From Goleter apudmare HA4340-LM2 (GTDB lineage Bacteria > Cyanobacteriota > Cyanobacteriia > Cyanobacteriales > Nostocaceae), in the NCBI GenBank assembly GCA_019359495.1, contig JAHHHF010000072.1, positions 124,001 to 188,000 of the forward strand: a DNA stretch of 64,000 nt, read 5' to 3'. This document shows, piece by piece, positions 20,019 through 28,957 of the stretch (position 1 is the first letter of the stretch; every line of letters begins with the position of its first letter). Position numbers and translations under genes: made by a program. The notes under the pieces are model-generated. The model was not told the origin of the DNA. It ran no database searches and saw nothing but the letters and a program-made list of their open reading frames with translations.

Positions 20019-20911
20019 AAATCCTCCTGACAGGTGCTACTGGACAAGTAGGTTGGGAATTACAACGCACCCTAATGACATTGGGGGAAGTGATTTCTGT
20101 AGGACGTGGGCAAATGGATTTAGCCCAACCAGACACAATTCGCCGCACAATTGAGGAAGTCAGACCAAACTTAATTGTCAATCCGGCTGCTTACACAGCA
20201 GTAGATAAGGCGGAATCGGAACCAGAATTAGCAATGGCTATCAATGGTATTGCGCCTGGTGTGATTGCAGAAGCGGCAAAAAGTTTGGGTGCAGCCATCA
20301 TTCACTACTCCACAGATTATGTCTTTGATGGCTCTCAAACAACTCCCTATACGGAGAAAGATCAACCAAACCCACAAAACATCTACGGACAAACCAAACT
20401 AGCTGGTGAGCAAGCAATCGCTGCTGTAGGTGTACCACATTTAATTTTACGCACCAGTTGGGTTTATAGTCTGCGGGGGAAAAACTTTTTACTGACAATG
20501 CTGAGGTTGGCGCAAGAACGGGAAGAAATTCGGGTTGTGGATGACCAAATTGGCGCCCCAACTTGGAGCCGAATGATTGCAGAGGTGACATCTCAAATTT
20601 TGGCTCAGGCTCCAGAAAATGTCTCTGATTTCATCGCTAGTCAAGGTGGAGTATATCACTTAACCGCCAGTGGCAAAACTAGCTGGTATAGATTCACCAA
20701 AGCAATACTTACTCATGATGAAAAGCCAGGTGATCGCAAGTTGCAAAGATTAATCCCCATTACTACTCAAGAATATCCCACGCCAGCAAGTCGTCCAGCC
20801 TATTCTTTATTAGACACTCAAAAATTGACTCGCACCTTTGGACTAGTTCCACCAGATTGGGAAAGGAGTTTAGAGTTAGTATTGGCGACAAATTTATCGA
20901 ACTGCTGGTGA
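20015..20911 (+). CDS. rmlD: dTDP-4-dehydrorhamnose reductase
   Basis: A 298-residue SDR enzyme, the last step that forms dTDP-L-rhamnose. It has TGATGQVGWEL for cofactor binding, the catalytic Y-x3-K in IYGQTKLAGE, STDYVFDG, and RTSWVYS. VVDDQIGAPTW near the middle is a family signature. It overlaps rmlC by four bases. The product is expected to feed the rhamnosyltransferase-like enzyme at 6179-7042, although rhamnose is also used in lipopolysaccharide. Confidence 0.94.
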   Translation: MKILLTGATGQVGWELQRTLMTLGEVISVGRGQMDLAQPDTIRRTIEEVRPNLIVNPAAYTAVDKAESEPELAMAINGIAPGVIAEAAKSLGAAIIHYSTDYVFDGSQTTPYTEKDQPNPQNIYGQTKLAGEQAIAAVGVPHLILRTSWVYSLRGKNFLLTMLRLAQEREEIRVVDDQIGAPTWSRMIAEVTSQILAQAPENVSDFIASQGGVYHLTASGKTSWYRFTKAILTHDEKPGDRKLQRLIPITTQEYPTPASRPAYSLLDTQKLTRTFGLVPPDWERSLELVLATNLSNCW

Positions 20912-20966
20912 ATTTCAGGATTTGACAGATTAGCTAATGCAGGTTTGTATTTGTGAGTAAAGGTTC

Positions 20967-22721
20967 GTGAGTCAATATATTGTTTGCAAATATCAACGAA
21001 TTGCGATCGCTATTTTTTCCTTTGGGATTCTTTTTTCCAGCCAAGTTGCGTCAGCAGCCTTTATTGCACCTCTTCGCACCAAAAAGGGGATGGTTGTATC
21101 GGCTGATCCTCTGGCGAGTGAGGCGGGGGTTTCAATGTTACGCAAGGGTGGTAATGCAGTTGATGCAGCAGTAGCCACAGCCTTTGCCATTTCTGTAGTC
21201 GAACCTTTTTCGGCGGGAATTGGTGGCGGTGGATTTTTACTGATGCATTCTGAAAAAACTGGCGAGATGAAAGCGCTAGATTTCCGAGAACGCGCACCAC
21301 TAAAAGCCACAAAAAATATGTACTTGGATGCACAAGGGAAGGTGCGTCCGAATGCAAGTGTGAATGGTTATTTAGCTGTGGCGACACCGGGCACAGTGGC
21401 AGGATTGTATGAAGTGCATCATCGCTATGGTAAGTTGTCTTGGCAAGAGGTAGTGAAACCTGCGATCGCTCTGGCGGCAGATGGTTTTATTCTTAGCCGT
21501 GTGGTAACTTCTCGTTCTTTGTCAGCTCATAACCACCGCAAGCAGATAATTCTCAACAATCCAGCCGCACGGGAAATTTTTACACGTCTTGGCGAATATT
21601 ATCAACCAGGAGAAAGGTTGATACAGCGCGATTTAGCAAGAACTTTAAAAACTATTGCCCAGAATCCCCAAAGTTTTTATACAGGCAGTATAGCCCAGGC
21701 GATCGCCTCTGATATGGCTAAAAACAAGGGTTTAATCACTCTAGAAGATTTGCAAGCCTACAAACCCATTTGGCGTACTCCCCTTTGTGGCAACTTCCGC
21801 CAAGCTAAAATCTGTTCCATGCCACCACCATCATCGGGAGGTGTTCACCTATTGCAGATTTTAAATATAATCGGTGACACAAATTTCCAGATATGGGGAT
21901 GGCATCACCCTCAGATTTTACATTTAATGGCGGAGGCGATGAAGATTGCTTACGCCGATCGCTCACAATATTTAGGTGATCCGGATTTTGTCAAAGTTCC
22001 CGTAAAACAACTCCTGAGTTCTGCATACGCCAAAAAACGCCGTCAACAAATCAACATGCAAGTGGCTAAACCCTCAACTGAGGTAAAGCCTGTAGATAAG
22101 GAGACACTAGAAAAACTGACATCAAATTTGCCCCATGAGTCTCCTGAAACCAGTCACCTATCAGTTGTAGATGAACAACGCAACGCTGTTAGTCTGACAT
22201 TTACCATTAACCTGAGCTTCGGTGCTGGTGTAGTGACGCCAGGAACTGGAATTATCCTGAATAATGAGATGGATGACTTTGCCATTGCGCCAGGAGTAGC
22301 TAATGCTTTTGGTTTAATCGGTAACGCCGCCAATGCCATTGCACCAGCTAAAACTCCCTTATCGAGCATGACACCCACAATTATCACCGCAAATGGTCAC
22401 TTACGCATGGCTACAGGAAGCCCTGGTGGTAGCACGATCATTACCCAAGTGTTGCAAGTTATTCTCAATATTTTAGAATATAACATGGATGCTGGTGCAG
22501 CTGTATCCGCACCACGCATACATCACCAGTGGCTTCCCGACGAATTGCGAGTAGAACCTTGGGGTTTGGATGTACTGACTCTACAAGAGTTACGGCGTCG
22601 CGGACATAAGATTAAGCAAACAAGTCCTTGGGGCAATGCTAATGCGATCGCCGTAACTACAGATGGTACTCTAGAAGGAGCCGCCGATCCTCGTGGTGGA
22701 GGTGCAGCCCAAGGGTTATAA
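20967..22721 (+). CDS. ggt: Gamma-glutamyltransferase
   Basis: A 584-residue Ntn-hydrolase that cleaves gamma-glutamyl bonds, such as that of glutathione, in the periplasm. A signal peptide (hydrophobic IAIAIFSFGILFSS then VASA) precedes the mature part. The autoprocessing site is at Thr395 in ETSHLSVVD, which splits the chain into large and small subunits. Downstream NNEMDDF and LSSMTPTI are family signatures, as is GSPGGSTIITQV. The start is GTG at 20967 with AAAGG just upstream. It stands 55 bases after rmlD but is functionally unrelated. Confidence 0.93.
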   Translation: MSQYIVCKYQRIAIAIFSFGILFSSQVASAAFIAPLRTKKGMVVSADPLASEAGVSMLRKGGNAVDAAVATAFAISVVEPFSAGIGGGGFLLMHSEKTGEMKALDFRERAPLKATKNMYLDAQGKVRPNASVNGYLAVATPGTVAGLYEVHHRYGKLSWQEVVKPAIALAADGFILSRVVTSRSLSAHNHRKQIILNNPAAREIFTRLGEYYQPGERLIQRDLARTLKTIAQNPQSFYTGSIAQAIASDMAKNKGLITLEDLQAYKPIWRTPLCGNFRQAKICSMPPPSSGGVHLLQILNIIGDTNFQIWGWHHPQILHLMAEAMKIAYADRSQYLGDPDFVKVPVKQLLSSAYAKKRRQQINMQVAKPSTEVKPVDKETLEKLTSNLPHESPETSHLSVVDEQRNAVSLTFTINLSFGAGVVTPGTGIILNNEMDDFAIAPGVANAFGLIGNAANAIAPAKTPLSSMTPTIITANGHLRMATGSPGGSTIITQVLQVILNILEYNMDAGAAVSAPRIHHQWLPDELRVEPWGLDVLTLQELRRRGHKIKQTSPWGNANAIAVTTDGTLEGAADPRGGGAAQGL

Positions 22722-22769
22722 AAAATAGGCAATTGTCCAGAATGATCACACCTGACTCTTGCCCTTTGT

Positions 22770-23030
22770 TTATTGATTCTGGACTATCGACTCTGAGTCT
22801 TTAGTGCCAAACTCATTAGCCCGTGCGCTTGATACCAACGTCCAGCCTGCTTTATGTAACTTTTGATAAGTCGCCCATCCCTTAGAACCACCAGGAATTT
22901 GATAATCTGGTACTTTGAATTGCGGAAAAGCTGTGTAAGGACGCCAAGGCTGGTTGGGTGCAATCTGCAAGTACAAAATTTTCTCCCCATCGCTACCAAA
23001 ATTAGATAACCAGCACATTTGTCGATGCAT
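22770..23030 (-). CDS. Small hypothetical protein (86 aa)
   Basis: A short protein with many aromatic residues (WRPYTAFPQFKVPDY, GWATYQKLHKAGW). AAGGAG lies about seven bases before the ATG, a strong ribosome binding site. No family is recognised with certainty. The composition is that of a soluble cytoplasmic protein, and the C-terminus looks unstructured. It converges with ggt. Confidence 0.65.
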   Translation of the reverse strand: MHRQMCWLSNFGSDGEKILYLQIAPNQPWRPYTAFPQFKVPDYQIPGGSKGWATYQKLHKAGWTLVSSARANEFGTKDSESIVQNQ

Positions 23031-23368
23031 GGTAAACTCCTTTGCGTTTAGCCTTATATTGCATAATGGCAGTGCTTTGTCAATATGTGCCTCACCCCTG
23101 TGGGGTAATTTTAGCGTCTGATATTCAATAAAATCGTGAGATTGAATACTCTATTAGTCATAAAACTATCCAAATAAAGGGAAATCAAGTAAATGCAGCA
23201 CAGAAGATAGCGATCGCCAGATCCTTTTACTTAAGGTTAAGATTTTTATAATGGTACTTGTGGTTTTAGCGATTGTATGTAGCAATAACTACTGTTTTTG
23301 TTTTCAACAAACAACAGGGAAGGGGGAAAGAAAAAAGCCGTAATTGCTGATTACTCTCAGGCGATCGG
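23031..23368. other. Intergenic region, no gene seen
   Basis: These 338 bases separate two divergent genes and should contain both promoters. A HIP1-like GCGATCGC occurs at about 23208. No clear hairpin or binding site was found. Confidence 0.5.
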
Positions 23369-23425
23369 TTGAAGCGTACTAGTATGATTGTTTTAGGCTG
23401 GATACTGGAATATTGTCTTGTCCCA

Positions 23426-24355
23426 ATGGCCAAACCCGCAGATGTCAGCACCAAAAGGTTAATCAGTCTCGCACCCGACAACTGGGTAAGATGGGTAACA
23501 CAAATACCCGATCTTGTCGCCAGTGAAATACTTAACTCCGAATTCCAGTGGATTAGCCGAGAGAGTGACGTTTTAATCCGCGTCCAAAATCCCCAAGGTG
23601 AGGAATTTCTGGTTCTCAACGAATTACAGTTGCGCTACAGTGATAAAATGCCGCGACGGATGCGTGCCTATACCGGACTTGCAGAAGAGAAATATGATTT
23701 ACCAACTTACCCCGTATTAATCAACATTCTCAAATCCACAAACGCAGAAATTCCCACAACATACAGATCAAATGTTGCCGGTTTACAAGCACGTCAAGAC
23801 TACAGAGTGATTAATTTATGGGAAGTAGATGTCAATATAGCTTTTCAACAACCATTACCTTCATTGCTTCCCTTCGTACCAATTCTCAAAGGTGGAGAGG
23901 ATGAGTCTACAATTCGAGAAGCTTTACAGATTTTACGTGCTGATGAACAGTTAAACCAACTGGAAACAGTTCTAGCTTTTTTTGCTACGTTTGTACTAGA
24001 AACGGCATTAGTTCAAGAAATCATGAGGTGGGACATGGCTGTGTTGCGCGAGTCGCCTTGGTATCAAGAAATATTACGCGAAGGACAAGCACGGGGTGAA
24101 GCACTAGGTGAAGCACGGGGTGAAGCACGGGGTGAAGCACGGGGTGAAGCACGGGGTGAAGCACGGGGTGAAGCACGGGGACAAAGACAAGGAATCATTT
24201 CTAGCATCGAAACTAGCTTAGAAGTAAAATTTGGCAGCAACGGGTTGGAATTGATGCCACAAATTGCCCAAATTTCCGATTTAGAGCGGTTGAAGGAAAT
24301 TTTACGGGATATTATCACAGCAAATACTTTGGAAGAATTGCGGCAACTGCTGTAA
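23426..24355 (+). CDS. Rpn/PD-(D/E)XK nuclease-like protein with GEAR tandem repeat
   Basis: The opening MAKPADVSTKRLISLAPDNWVRWVTQ fits a large cyanobacterial family related to Rpn recombination-promoting nucleases (PD-(D/E)XK fold, transposase_31 type). I therefore chose this ATG over upstream in-frame ones. Residues around VLIRVQNPQGEEFLVLNELQLRY hold the likely catalytic acidic/E-x-Q centre. Near the C-terminus a 12-base unit encodes GEAR repeated about six times, followed by a conserved C-terminal segment (SSIETSLEVKFG... DLERLKEILRDI) of DUF4351 type. The exact cellular role is unknown. Paralogues are usually numerous in these genomes. Confidence 0.75.
   Translation: MAKPADVSTKRLISLAPDNWVRWVTQIPDLVASEILNSEFQWISRESDVLIRVQNPQGEEFLVLNELQLRYSDKMPRRMRAYTGLAEEKYDLPTYPVLINILKSTNAEIPTTYRSNVAGLQARQDYRVINLWEVDVNIAFQQPLPSLLPFVPILKGGEDESTIREALQILRADEQLNQLETVLAFFATFVLETALVQEIMRWDMAVLRESPWYQEILREGQARGEALGEARGEARGEARGEARGEARGEARGQRQGIISSIETSLEVKFGSNGLELMPQIAQISDLERLKEILRDIITANTLEELRQLL
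24095..24181 (+). repeat. 12-bp in-frame tandem repeat (GGTGAAGCACGG)
   Basis: About six perfect copies plus one variant (GGTGAAGCACTA) encode Gly-Glu-Ala-Arg. Identity at the DNA level points to recent slippage expansion. Since 12 is a multiple of three, copy changes keep the frame. Confidence 0.92.
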
Positions 24356-24383
24356 TGCGATATGTTTTGGGCAAAATCTTCAC

Positions 24384-24989
24384 TTATTCCCCGTTCTCTT
24401 TCCAAAAGACTTGTTCACCAACAATCCCACGAATTTCTGCGACTAACTGAGTGTAGCGAGAATCTGACAAAACTGGTTCTGTGGTGGGGATATCAAAAGA
24501 CTGGGTTAAATCAATCCATGACTTGCAGCCGCCATATTTGGTGTTGTAGGGAATTTCTTGTGCTTGGGGGAGTTTATAAGCCCGCAACAGGAGAATATAC
24601 AATGGCTGACGCGGTTTCCACTTGAGGCGATCGCTAATAAAATACTCGTTCCAAATATGGAAGGGGAGTAAGGCGTTAACCACTGACTCATCACTAACTG
24701 GCAAAATATCAGTAATTTCTGCCCAACTACCGATGCGGACTGTTTCTGGATGCCAACCTGAAGTCACTGGACAGACAAGATTCGCATACTCAGCTTTCAG
24801 TAAAAAATCTTGTTGATGTTCGTAAGTAGGATAGAGCAAAACTTGTTCATGGGCAATTTGAAACTGTCCATTTCGTTCATGGATACCGCCTTTGCGGAGC
24901 AACATAATAGTGTTGCCGTTTTCTATTGCATTTACAGCAACAGCCCATTCTTTGAGTGCATGAAAATTTGTAGTCAATTGCATTAGCAT
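24384..24989 (-). CDS. DUF1802 family protein
   Basis: A 201-residue protein whose N-terminal ALKEWAVAVNAIENGNTIMLLRKGGI and FLLYPTYEHQ (here VLLYPTYEHQQDFLL) are hallmarks of DUF1802. Function is unknown. The family is widespread in cyanobacteria. Start is the first of two nearby ATGs (24989 or 24983); the ribosome binding site is weak. It converges with the Rpn-like gene with a 28-base gap. Confidence 0.82.
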   Translation of the reverse strand: MLMQLTTNFHALKEWAVAVNAIENGNTIMLLRKGGIHERNGQFQIAHEQVLLYPTYEHQQDFLLKAEYANLVCPVTSGWHPETVRIGSWAEITDILPVSDESVVNALLPFHIWNEYFISDRLKWKPRQPLYILLLRAYKLPQAQEIPYNTKYGGCKSWIDLTQSFDIPTTEPVLSDSRYTQLVAEIRGIVGEQVFWKENGE

Positions 24990-25068
24990 CTACTCTAGCT
25001 CTGATTTAATTTCACGCTCAGACCGATAAAGTATAAAACTATCCAGGGAGATGAATTAGGGAAGCATT

Positions 25069-26028
25069 ATGGAAAAGCGAACACTGGGTAAATCATCAGT
25101 TCAAATCACACCAATCCTCATGGGAACTTGGCAAGCGGGTAAAAAAATGTGGGTGGGAATTGAAGATGCTGACTCGATTCAAACTATCCGAGCTGCATTT
25201 GAAGCTGGAATCACCACAATTGATACTGCGGAAGTTTATGGTGAAGGACATTCTGAGAGCATTGTAGCCGAAGCTTTATCTGATGTGCGCGATCAGGTGC
25301 AATATGCCACGAAAGTTTTTGCCAATCATCTCAAATATCAACAAGTGATTGCAGCTTGCGATCGCTCTTTGCAAAACCTCAAAACTGACTATATCGACCT
25401 TTATCAAATTCATTGGCCTGCTGGTGCATTCAATAGTGAAATAGTCCCGATTGAAGAAACTATGAATGCGCTCAACCAACTCCAACAGCAAGGAAAAATT
25501 CGGGCGATCGGTGTTTCTAATTTTTCTCGTGAACAACTGGTAGAAGCATCAAGATATGGACGGATTGATAGTTTACAGCCTCCCTATTCTCTTTTCTGGC
25601 GACAGGTAGAACAGGATGCCGTACCTTATTGTATCGAAAATAATATTTCCATCCTCGCTTATTCGCCTTTAGCACAGGGATTATTAACTGGTAAATTTGC
25701 TCGTGGTCATCAATTTGAGCCTGGTGATAACCGTGCTAAAAATAAGTTGTTTCAAGGCAAAAACTTTGAACGTGCCCAACAAGCTTTAGAAAAACTGCGC
25801 CCCATCGCCGAGAGACATAATTGTACCCTGGCTCAATTAGCATTGGCGTGGTTAATTGCCCAACCTCAAACCAATGCGATCGCAGGTGCGCGTTATCCCC
25901 AACAAGCAACAGACAATGCATTAGCGGCTGAGGTCAAGCTTTCTATCACTGAACTTGCAGAAATCGATGCGATCGGACGGATGGTCACTGATCATCTTGA
26001 TGATAACCAAGTTATGTGGGAGTGGTGA
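25069..26028 (+). CDS. Aldo/keto reductase
   Basis: A 319-residue TIM-barrel NADPH-dependent oxidoreductase. The catalytic tetrad is present: Asp52 and Tyr57 in TIDTAEVYGEG, Lys82 in YATKVF, and His115 in LYQIHWP. The C-terminal NAIAGARYPQQ segment (usually IPG.. in the family) contacts the cofactor phosphate. Likely substrate is an aldehyde or ketone produced in stress or sugar metabolism; nothing in the context narrows it. Monocistronic by position. Confidence 0.92.
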   Translation: MEKRTLGKSSVQITPILMGTWQAGKKMWVGIEDADSIQTIRAAFEAGITTIDTAEVYGEGHSESIVAEALSDVRDQVQYATKVFANHLKYQQVIAACDRSLQNLKTDYIDLYQIHWPAGAFNSEIVPIEETMNALNQLQQQGKIRAIGVSNFSREQLVEASRYGRIDSLQPPYSLFWRQVEQDAVPYCIENNISILAYSPLAQGLLTGKFARGHQFEPGDNRAKNKLFQGKNFERAQQALEKLRPIAERHNCTLAQLALAWLIAQPQTNAIAGARYPQQATDNALAAEVKLSITELAEIDAIGRMVTDHLDDNQVMWEW

Positions 26029-26445
26029 ACAACCAGATCCCCTATTTCTTTCAAATTTGGGGATCTATGACTTTCAGAAAAGTCATCAAAACTGGTATTG
26101 CAAAATCCAACAAAATATCAACTTTGGTAAATAATGGATTTCTACTAGTTAATTGCGTGCTAATTTAAATAGTAGGACACCAAAGTAAAAAAAACAACCA
26201 AACTGAATGGGTCAATGACTCAGTGTCTCCTGTCATCAGCCCAGGTAAATTTCAGCATAATTATCTTCCAGTGGCATAAAGTTTTTCAGAGTTAAAGACT
26301 AAGCCAAATCCCAAAGCGGAAAAACAGAAAATGCTGAGTTTGCCAGTTGTTATGTAAACCCTAGTTGTTGAAAAATTTGAAAACTGCGAACTTGAGCGAA
26401 CCTGGTCAAACTTGACCAGGTTTTTGAGTTTTAGGGTAATTTTTA
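26029..26445. other. Intergenic region with two hairpins; possible small RNA
   Basis: No coding sequence is supported. A perfect 8-bp inverted repeat AGATCCCC/GGGGATCT lies at 26035-26066 just after the aldo/keto reductase. A strong terminator lies at 26399-26425, over 370 bases from that gene. This distance leaves room for a separate plus-strand transcript, but no promoter is certain. Confidence 0.45.
26399..26425 (+). terminator. Rho-independent terminator
   Basis: An 11-bp stem AACCTGGTCAA/TTGACCAGGTT with a tight loop is followed by a T-run on the plus strand. It may end the aldo/keto reductase mRNA or a small RNA from the gap. Confidence 0.75.
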
Positions 26446-26718
26446 TTAGAAACCGCCAGATGGTAATTTACCTTGCAGTAACTGAAATTTTGACTTAACA
26501 CAGTTAGCACAATTGCAACCAAGTTGATCCATAATCGGATTCGATGCAGTAGCCAAAGTAGGGGCTACAAAATGAGAAATTGCTGGTACATATACTACTG
26601 TGGTTATTTGTGCGGCAGGTGCAGATTTTATACTAGATGCCTGTGCGGGATTAGCTAGCATGAGCACAGACGCTATAAATACAGGACAAGCAAGCAAAAT
26701 TAATTTGACTATGTTCAT
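26446..26718 (-). CDS. Small secreted protein with CxCxxC motif
   Basis: A 90-residue protein with a clear signal peptide: basic start, hydrophobic LILLACPVFIASVLML, and cleavage after AQA-like NPAQA. The mature part is about 60 residues, rich in Ala/Thr/Val. It carries a cysteine motif CNCANC near residue 69, followed by a basic segment (VKSKFQLLQGKLPSGGF). The cysteines could bind a metal or form a disulfide in the periplasm; this is inference. No family recognised. GAAAGTGC precedes the ATG by a few bases. Confidence 0.7.
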   Translation of the reverse strand: MNIVKLILLACPVFIASVLMLANPAQASSIKSAPAAQITTVVYVPAISHFVAPTLATASNPIMDQLGCNCANCVKSKFQLLQGKLPSGGF

Positions 26719-26830
26719 AATGCACTTTCAGGTACTTCTGGTGATACAGCATAGCCAATAAATTGGCTACATTCAACTGCAATTACTGAGACTAATGACC
26801 GTTAAATTTAGCAATTAGTGCCCAGGATGG

Positions 26831-26937
26831 GACATTGGGCAGCCCTGCGTTGCGCGGGTTCCCAAGGCAGCTTTTGGGTGGAAACTTCCCCCCAAAACGT
26901 GCCGCCGTGTTGTAGCAAGTGGCGTCATGGGGCATTG
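26831..26937. repeat. Dispersed repeat GCAGCCCTGCGTT...GCAAGTGGCGTCATGGGGCAT
   Basis: This copy shares its two ends (GGGCAGCCCTGCGTT and TAGCAAGTGGCGTCATGGGGCATT) with repeats at 34380-34470 and 55314-55391. The middle is variable. Flanking it are ATTTTGAATTTTGAATT-type heptads. Confidence 0.7.
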
Positions 26938-26994
26938 TAATTTTGAATTTTGAATTCCCCGTAGGGGCTGACCCTTGACCAGTTCCATCTGTAC

Positions 26995-28056
26995 TTATTT
27001 ACGCCCAAAGCCTTGACCGCGAGTGACTTTTGACCAAACGAGTAATTCCCCCTTTTCACCACCAGCAGCCAAAAACTTGCCTTCGGGATGCCAAGCTAGG
27101 CAGGAAAAGCCTGCTGAAACACCCGTTAATACCTGGGATACACTCTGGCTTTGGTTCCATAAACATAACCAGCCATCGGCTGCTGCGGAAGCGAGAAGGA
27201 AGCTATTTGGTGCAAAAGCGATCGCATTAATGACATCCACATGGTTAGTTAATATTCGTGCTTCCCAACCTAAAGAGTCATTTTCTAACTTTTCCCAAGC
27301 TACAATACCTTCAACACTGGAAGATGCCAAGATAGGCGCGCCTAGTTGGGTAGTAGCTTCGGACCATGCTAGTTGGCGAATCTTTCCAGGGAAGCCACGC
27401 ATTACCCAAGGATCGGAGTTTTCCCATTCCAAAACAGTGACACTGCGATCCATGTTGCCCGACGCTAAAAATTTACCATCAGGTGACCAAGCCATAGCGA
27501 CGCTGACAGTGGGCATAGATAAGAAGTATGGTTCCTCATCCCAGTTTTGCGTGTCCCAAATTTTCACGCCTTGATAGCCACCAATGGCTAAGTACTGACC
27601 ATCAGGACGCCAATCAATACCTAATACTGATGAGTTGTCAAAATTCAACGTGACCACAATCTCACGCTGCTGTGCATCCCACACTTGGACATAACGCCCT
27701 AAACTAAAAGCTAGTTGGTTACTGGTATGACTCCAAGCTAGTTTGTCAACCCAGGCGGGAGCATTTTCTAAAGTGGCGATTAATTCCTGTCCTCGCCAAA
27801 TTTTTACCTGTCCCTCCTGTCCCCCAACGGCTAAAAATTGCCCATCCACAGAAAAGGCCACGCAATCTACTGACTTACCGTTACCAGTCTGCAAGGTTGT
27901 GAGATTGCCATTATGCCATAGCACTACTTCCCCAGCCGCAGAAGTTGCTGCTAGGGTGTTACCATTCGGTGACCATGCGATCGCAGTTACATAATCTGCA
28001 AGCGTCCCCGAATGGTGTTCTTCAAATTCTTTGTGTTTGCTGGCGATGGAACTCAT
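26995..28056 (-). CDS. WD40 repeat protein
   Basis: A 353-residue beta-propeller made of about seven WD40 units. Visible unit ends include VTAIAWSPNGNTLAATSAAGEVVLW, CVAFSVDGQFLAVGG with VKIW, VAMAWSPDGKFLASG, and AIAFAPNSFLLASAAADGWLCLW. The whole protein is propeller with no enzymatic domain or signal peptide, so it should be a soluble scaffold for protein interaction. Partners are unknown. In the neighbourhood nothing shares an obvious pathway. Confidence 0.88.
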   Translation of the reverse strand: MSSIASKHKEFEEHHSGTLADYVTAIAWSPNGNTLAATSAAGEVVLWHNGNLTTLQTGNGKSVDCVAFSVDGQFLAVGGQEGQVKIWRGQELIATLENAPAWVDKLAWSHTSNQLAFSLGRYVQVWDAQQREIVVTLNFDNSSVLGIDWRPDGQYLAIGGYQGVKIWDTQNWDEEPYFLSMPTVSVAMAWSPDGKFLASGNMDRSVTVLEWENSDPWVMRGFPGKIRQLAWSEATTQLGAPILASSSVEGIVAWEKLENDSLGWEARILTNHVDVINAIAFAPNSFLLASAAADGWLCLWNQSQSVSQVLTGVSAGFSCLAWHPEGKFLAAGGEKGELLVWSKVTRGQGFGRK

Positions 28057-28957
28057 ATTTATATAGATGGGAAAGAGGGGCTAGAAGTCGTCGTGAACTA
28101 AATGAAAGACTGAAACCCATGTTATTCAAGTATTAACCCAATACTAATAAAAAAAGAACACAAAAATAACCAGCAACATCGCATTGTCAGTTTGAAGCTA
28201 GAAATAATTATTCGCTAGATTTTTGAGTATTGCTTGCTACTCTACACTGAGAGAGTTGTAATCCTTTTATCTATCAGTCTTTTGAGCGATCCGACCTCTC
28301 TGATTAAAATCTGCCCAAAAAAAATCAATGCCTATTCGGCTAAAATATCCGGTTTTATTAGCTTTGTGCTGATAAATAAAAATAATGATGTTAAATATCA
28401 GGTTTTGCAAATCAACGAATAACCAAGATGCTTGACTGTGCAAAATGCTAAAATCGTGTTACTAATGATACATACTTGATTTTTTTCACAGAAGCTCACA
28501 GCCTCATCCATAAAATCAATGCTGAGTCTCAAACCACATCCGTCGCCAACCAGTTTTTATACTCATCATTTATTTGATGAGGACTTGTAAAAAATTTAGT
28601 GAAATCGTTCTTAGGGTTATGAGAGTCAAAATGTGGTGTCAAATACAATTTTTGTGGAAACTCTATAAACCTGCAAACCGAGGAACATCAAAAGATGCAA
28701 CCATAATAACCGCACAGTACGTAAGTAACTCTGCTGATAAGTTTAAAGTTTTGACTGTGTAATTAAGCAGATTTTAAAGGAACAGTAAAGGGCAGATTGC
28801 CATTTTGGCAGGTTTTTCTAGGATAGATACGATATTAGTAGATTGTACAAATCGTTATTGATATTTACACATTAGCTATCTACCTAAAACTGCTAAACCT
28901 GAACCAATCCTCACATGGGTGATTCTCTAAGCAATTTCACGTACTAGGAAATAATAC
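28057..28957. other. 900-base gap upstream of the kinase/HopA1 pair
   Basis: No convincing gene is present. Two plus-strand frames of about 62 codons (28234-28422 and 28574-28762) lack ribosome binding sites and recognisable features. A 23-codon frame at 28519-28590 rich in Pro/Ser/Thr was considered as a precursor peptide but has no ribosome binding site or cysteine. The region should contain divergent promoters for the WD40 gene and the kinase gene. Confidence 0.5.

Noticed and set aside
27023..27574. 183-codon plus-strand frame
   Set aside because: Antisense shadow of the WD40 gene.
28234..28762. Two 62-codon plus-strand frames considered as precursor peptides for the kinase-HopA1 pair
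   Set aside because: No ribosome binding site, no leader-core pattern and no sign of conserved Ser/Thr/Cys arrangement.
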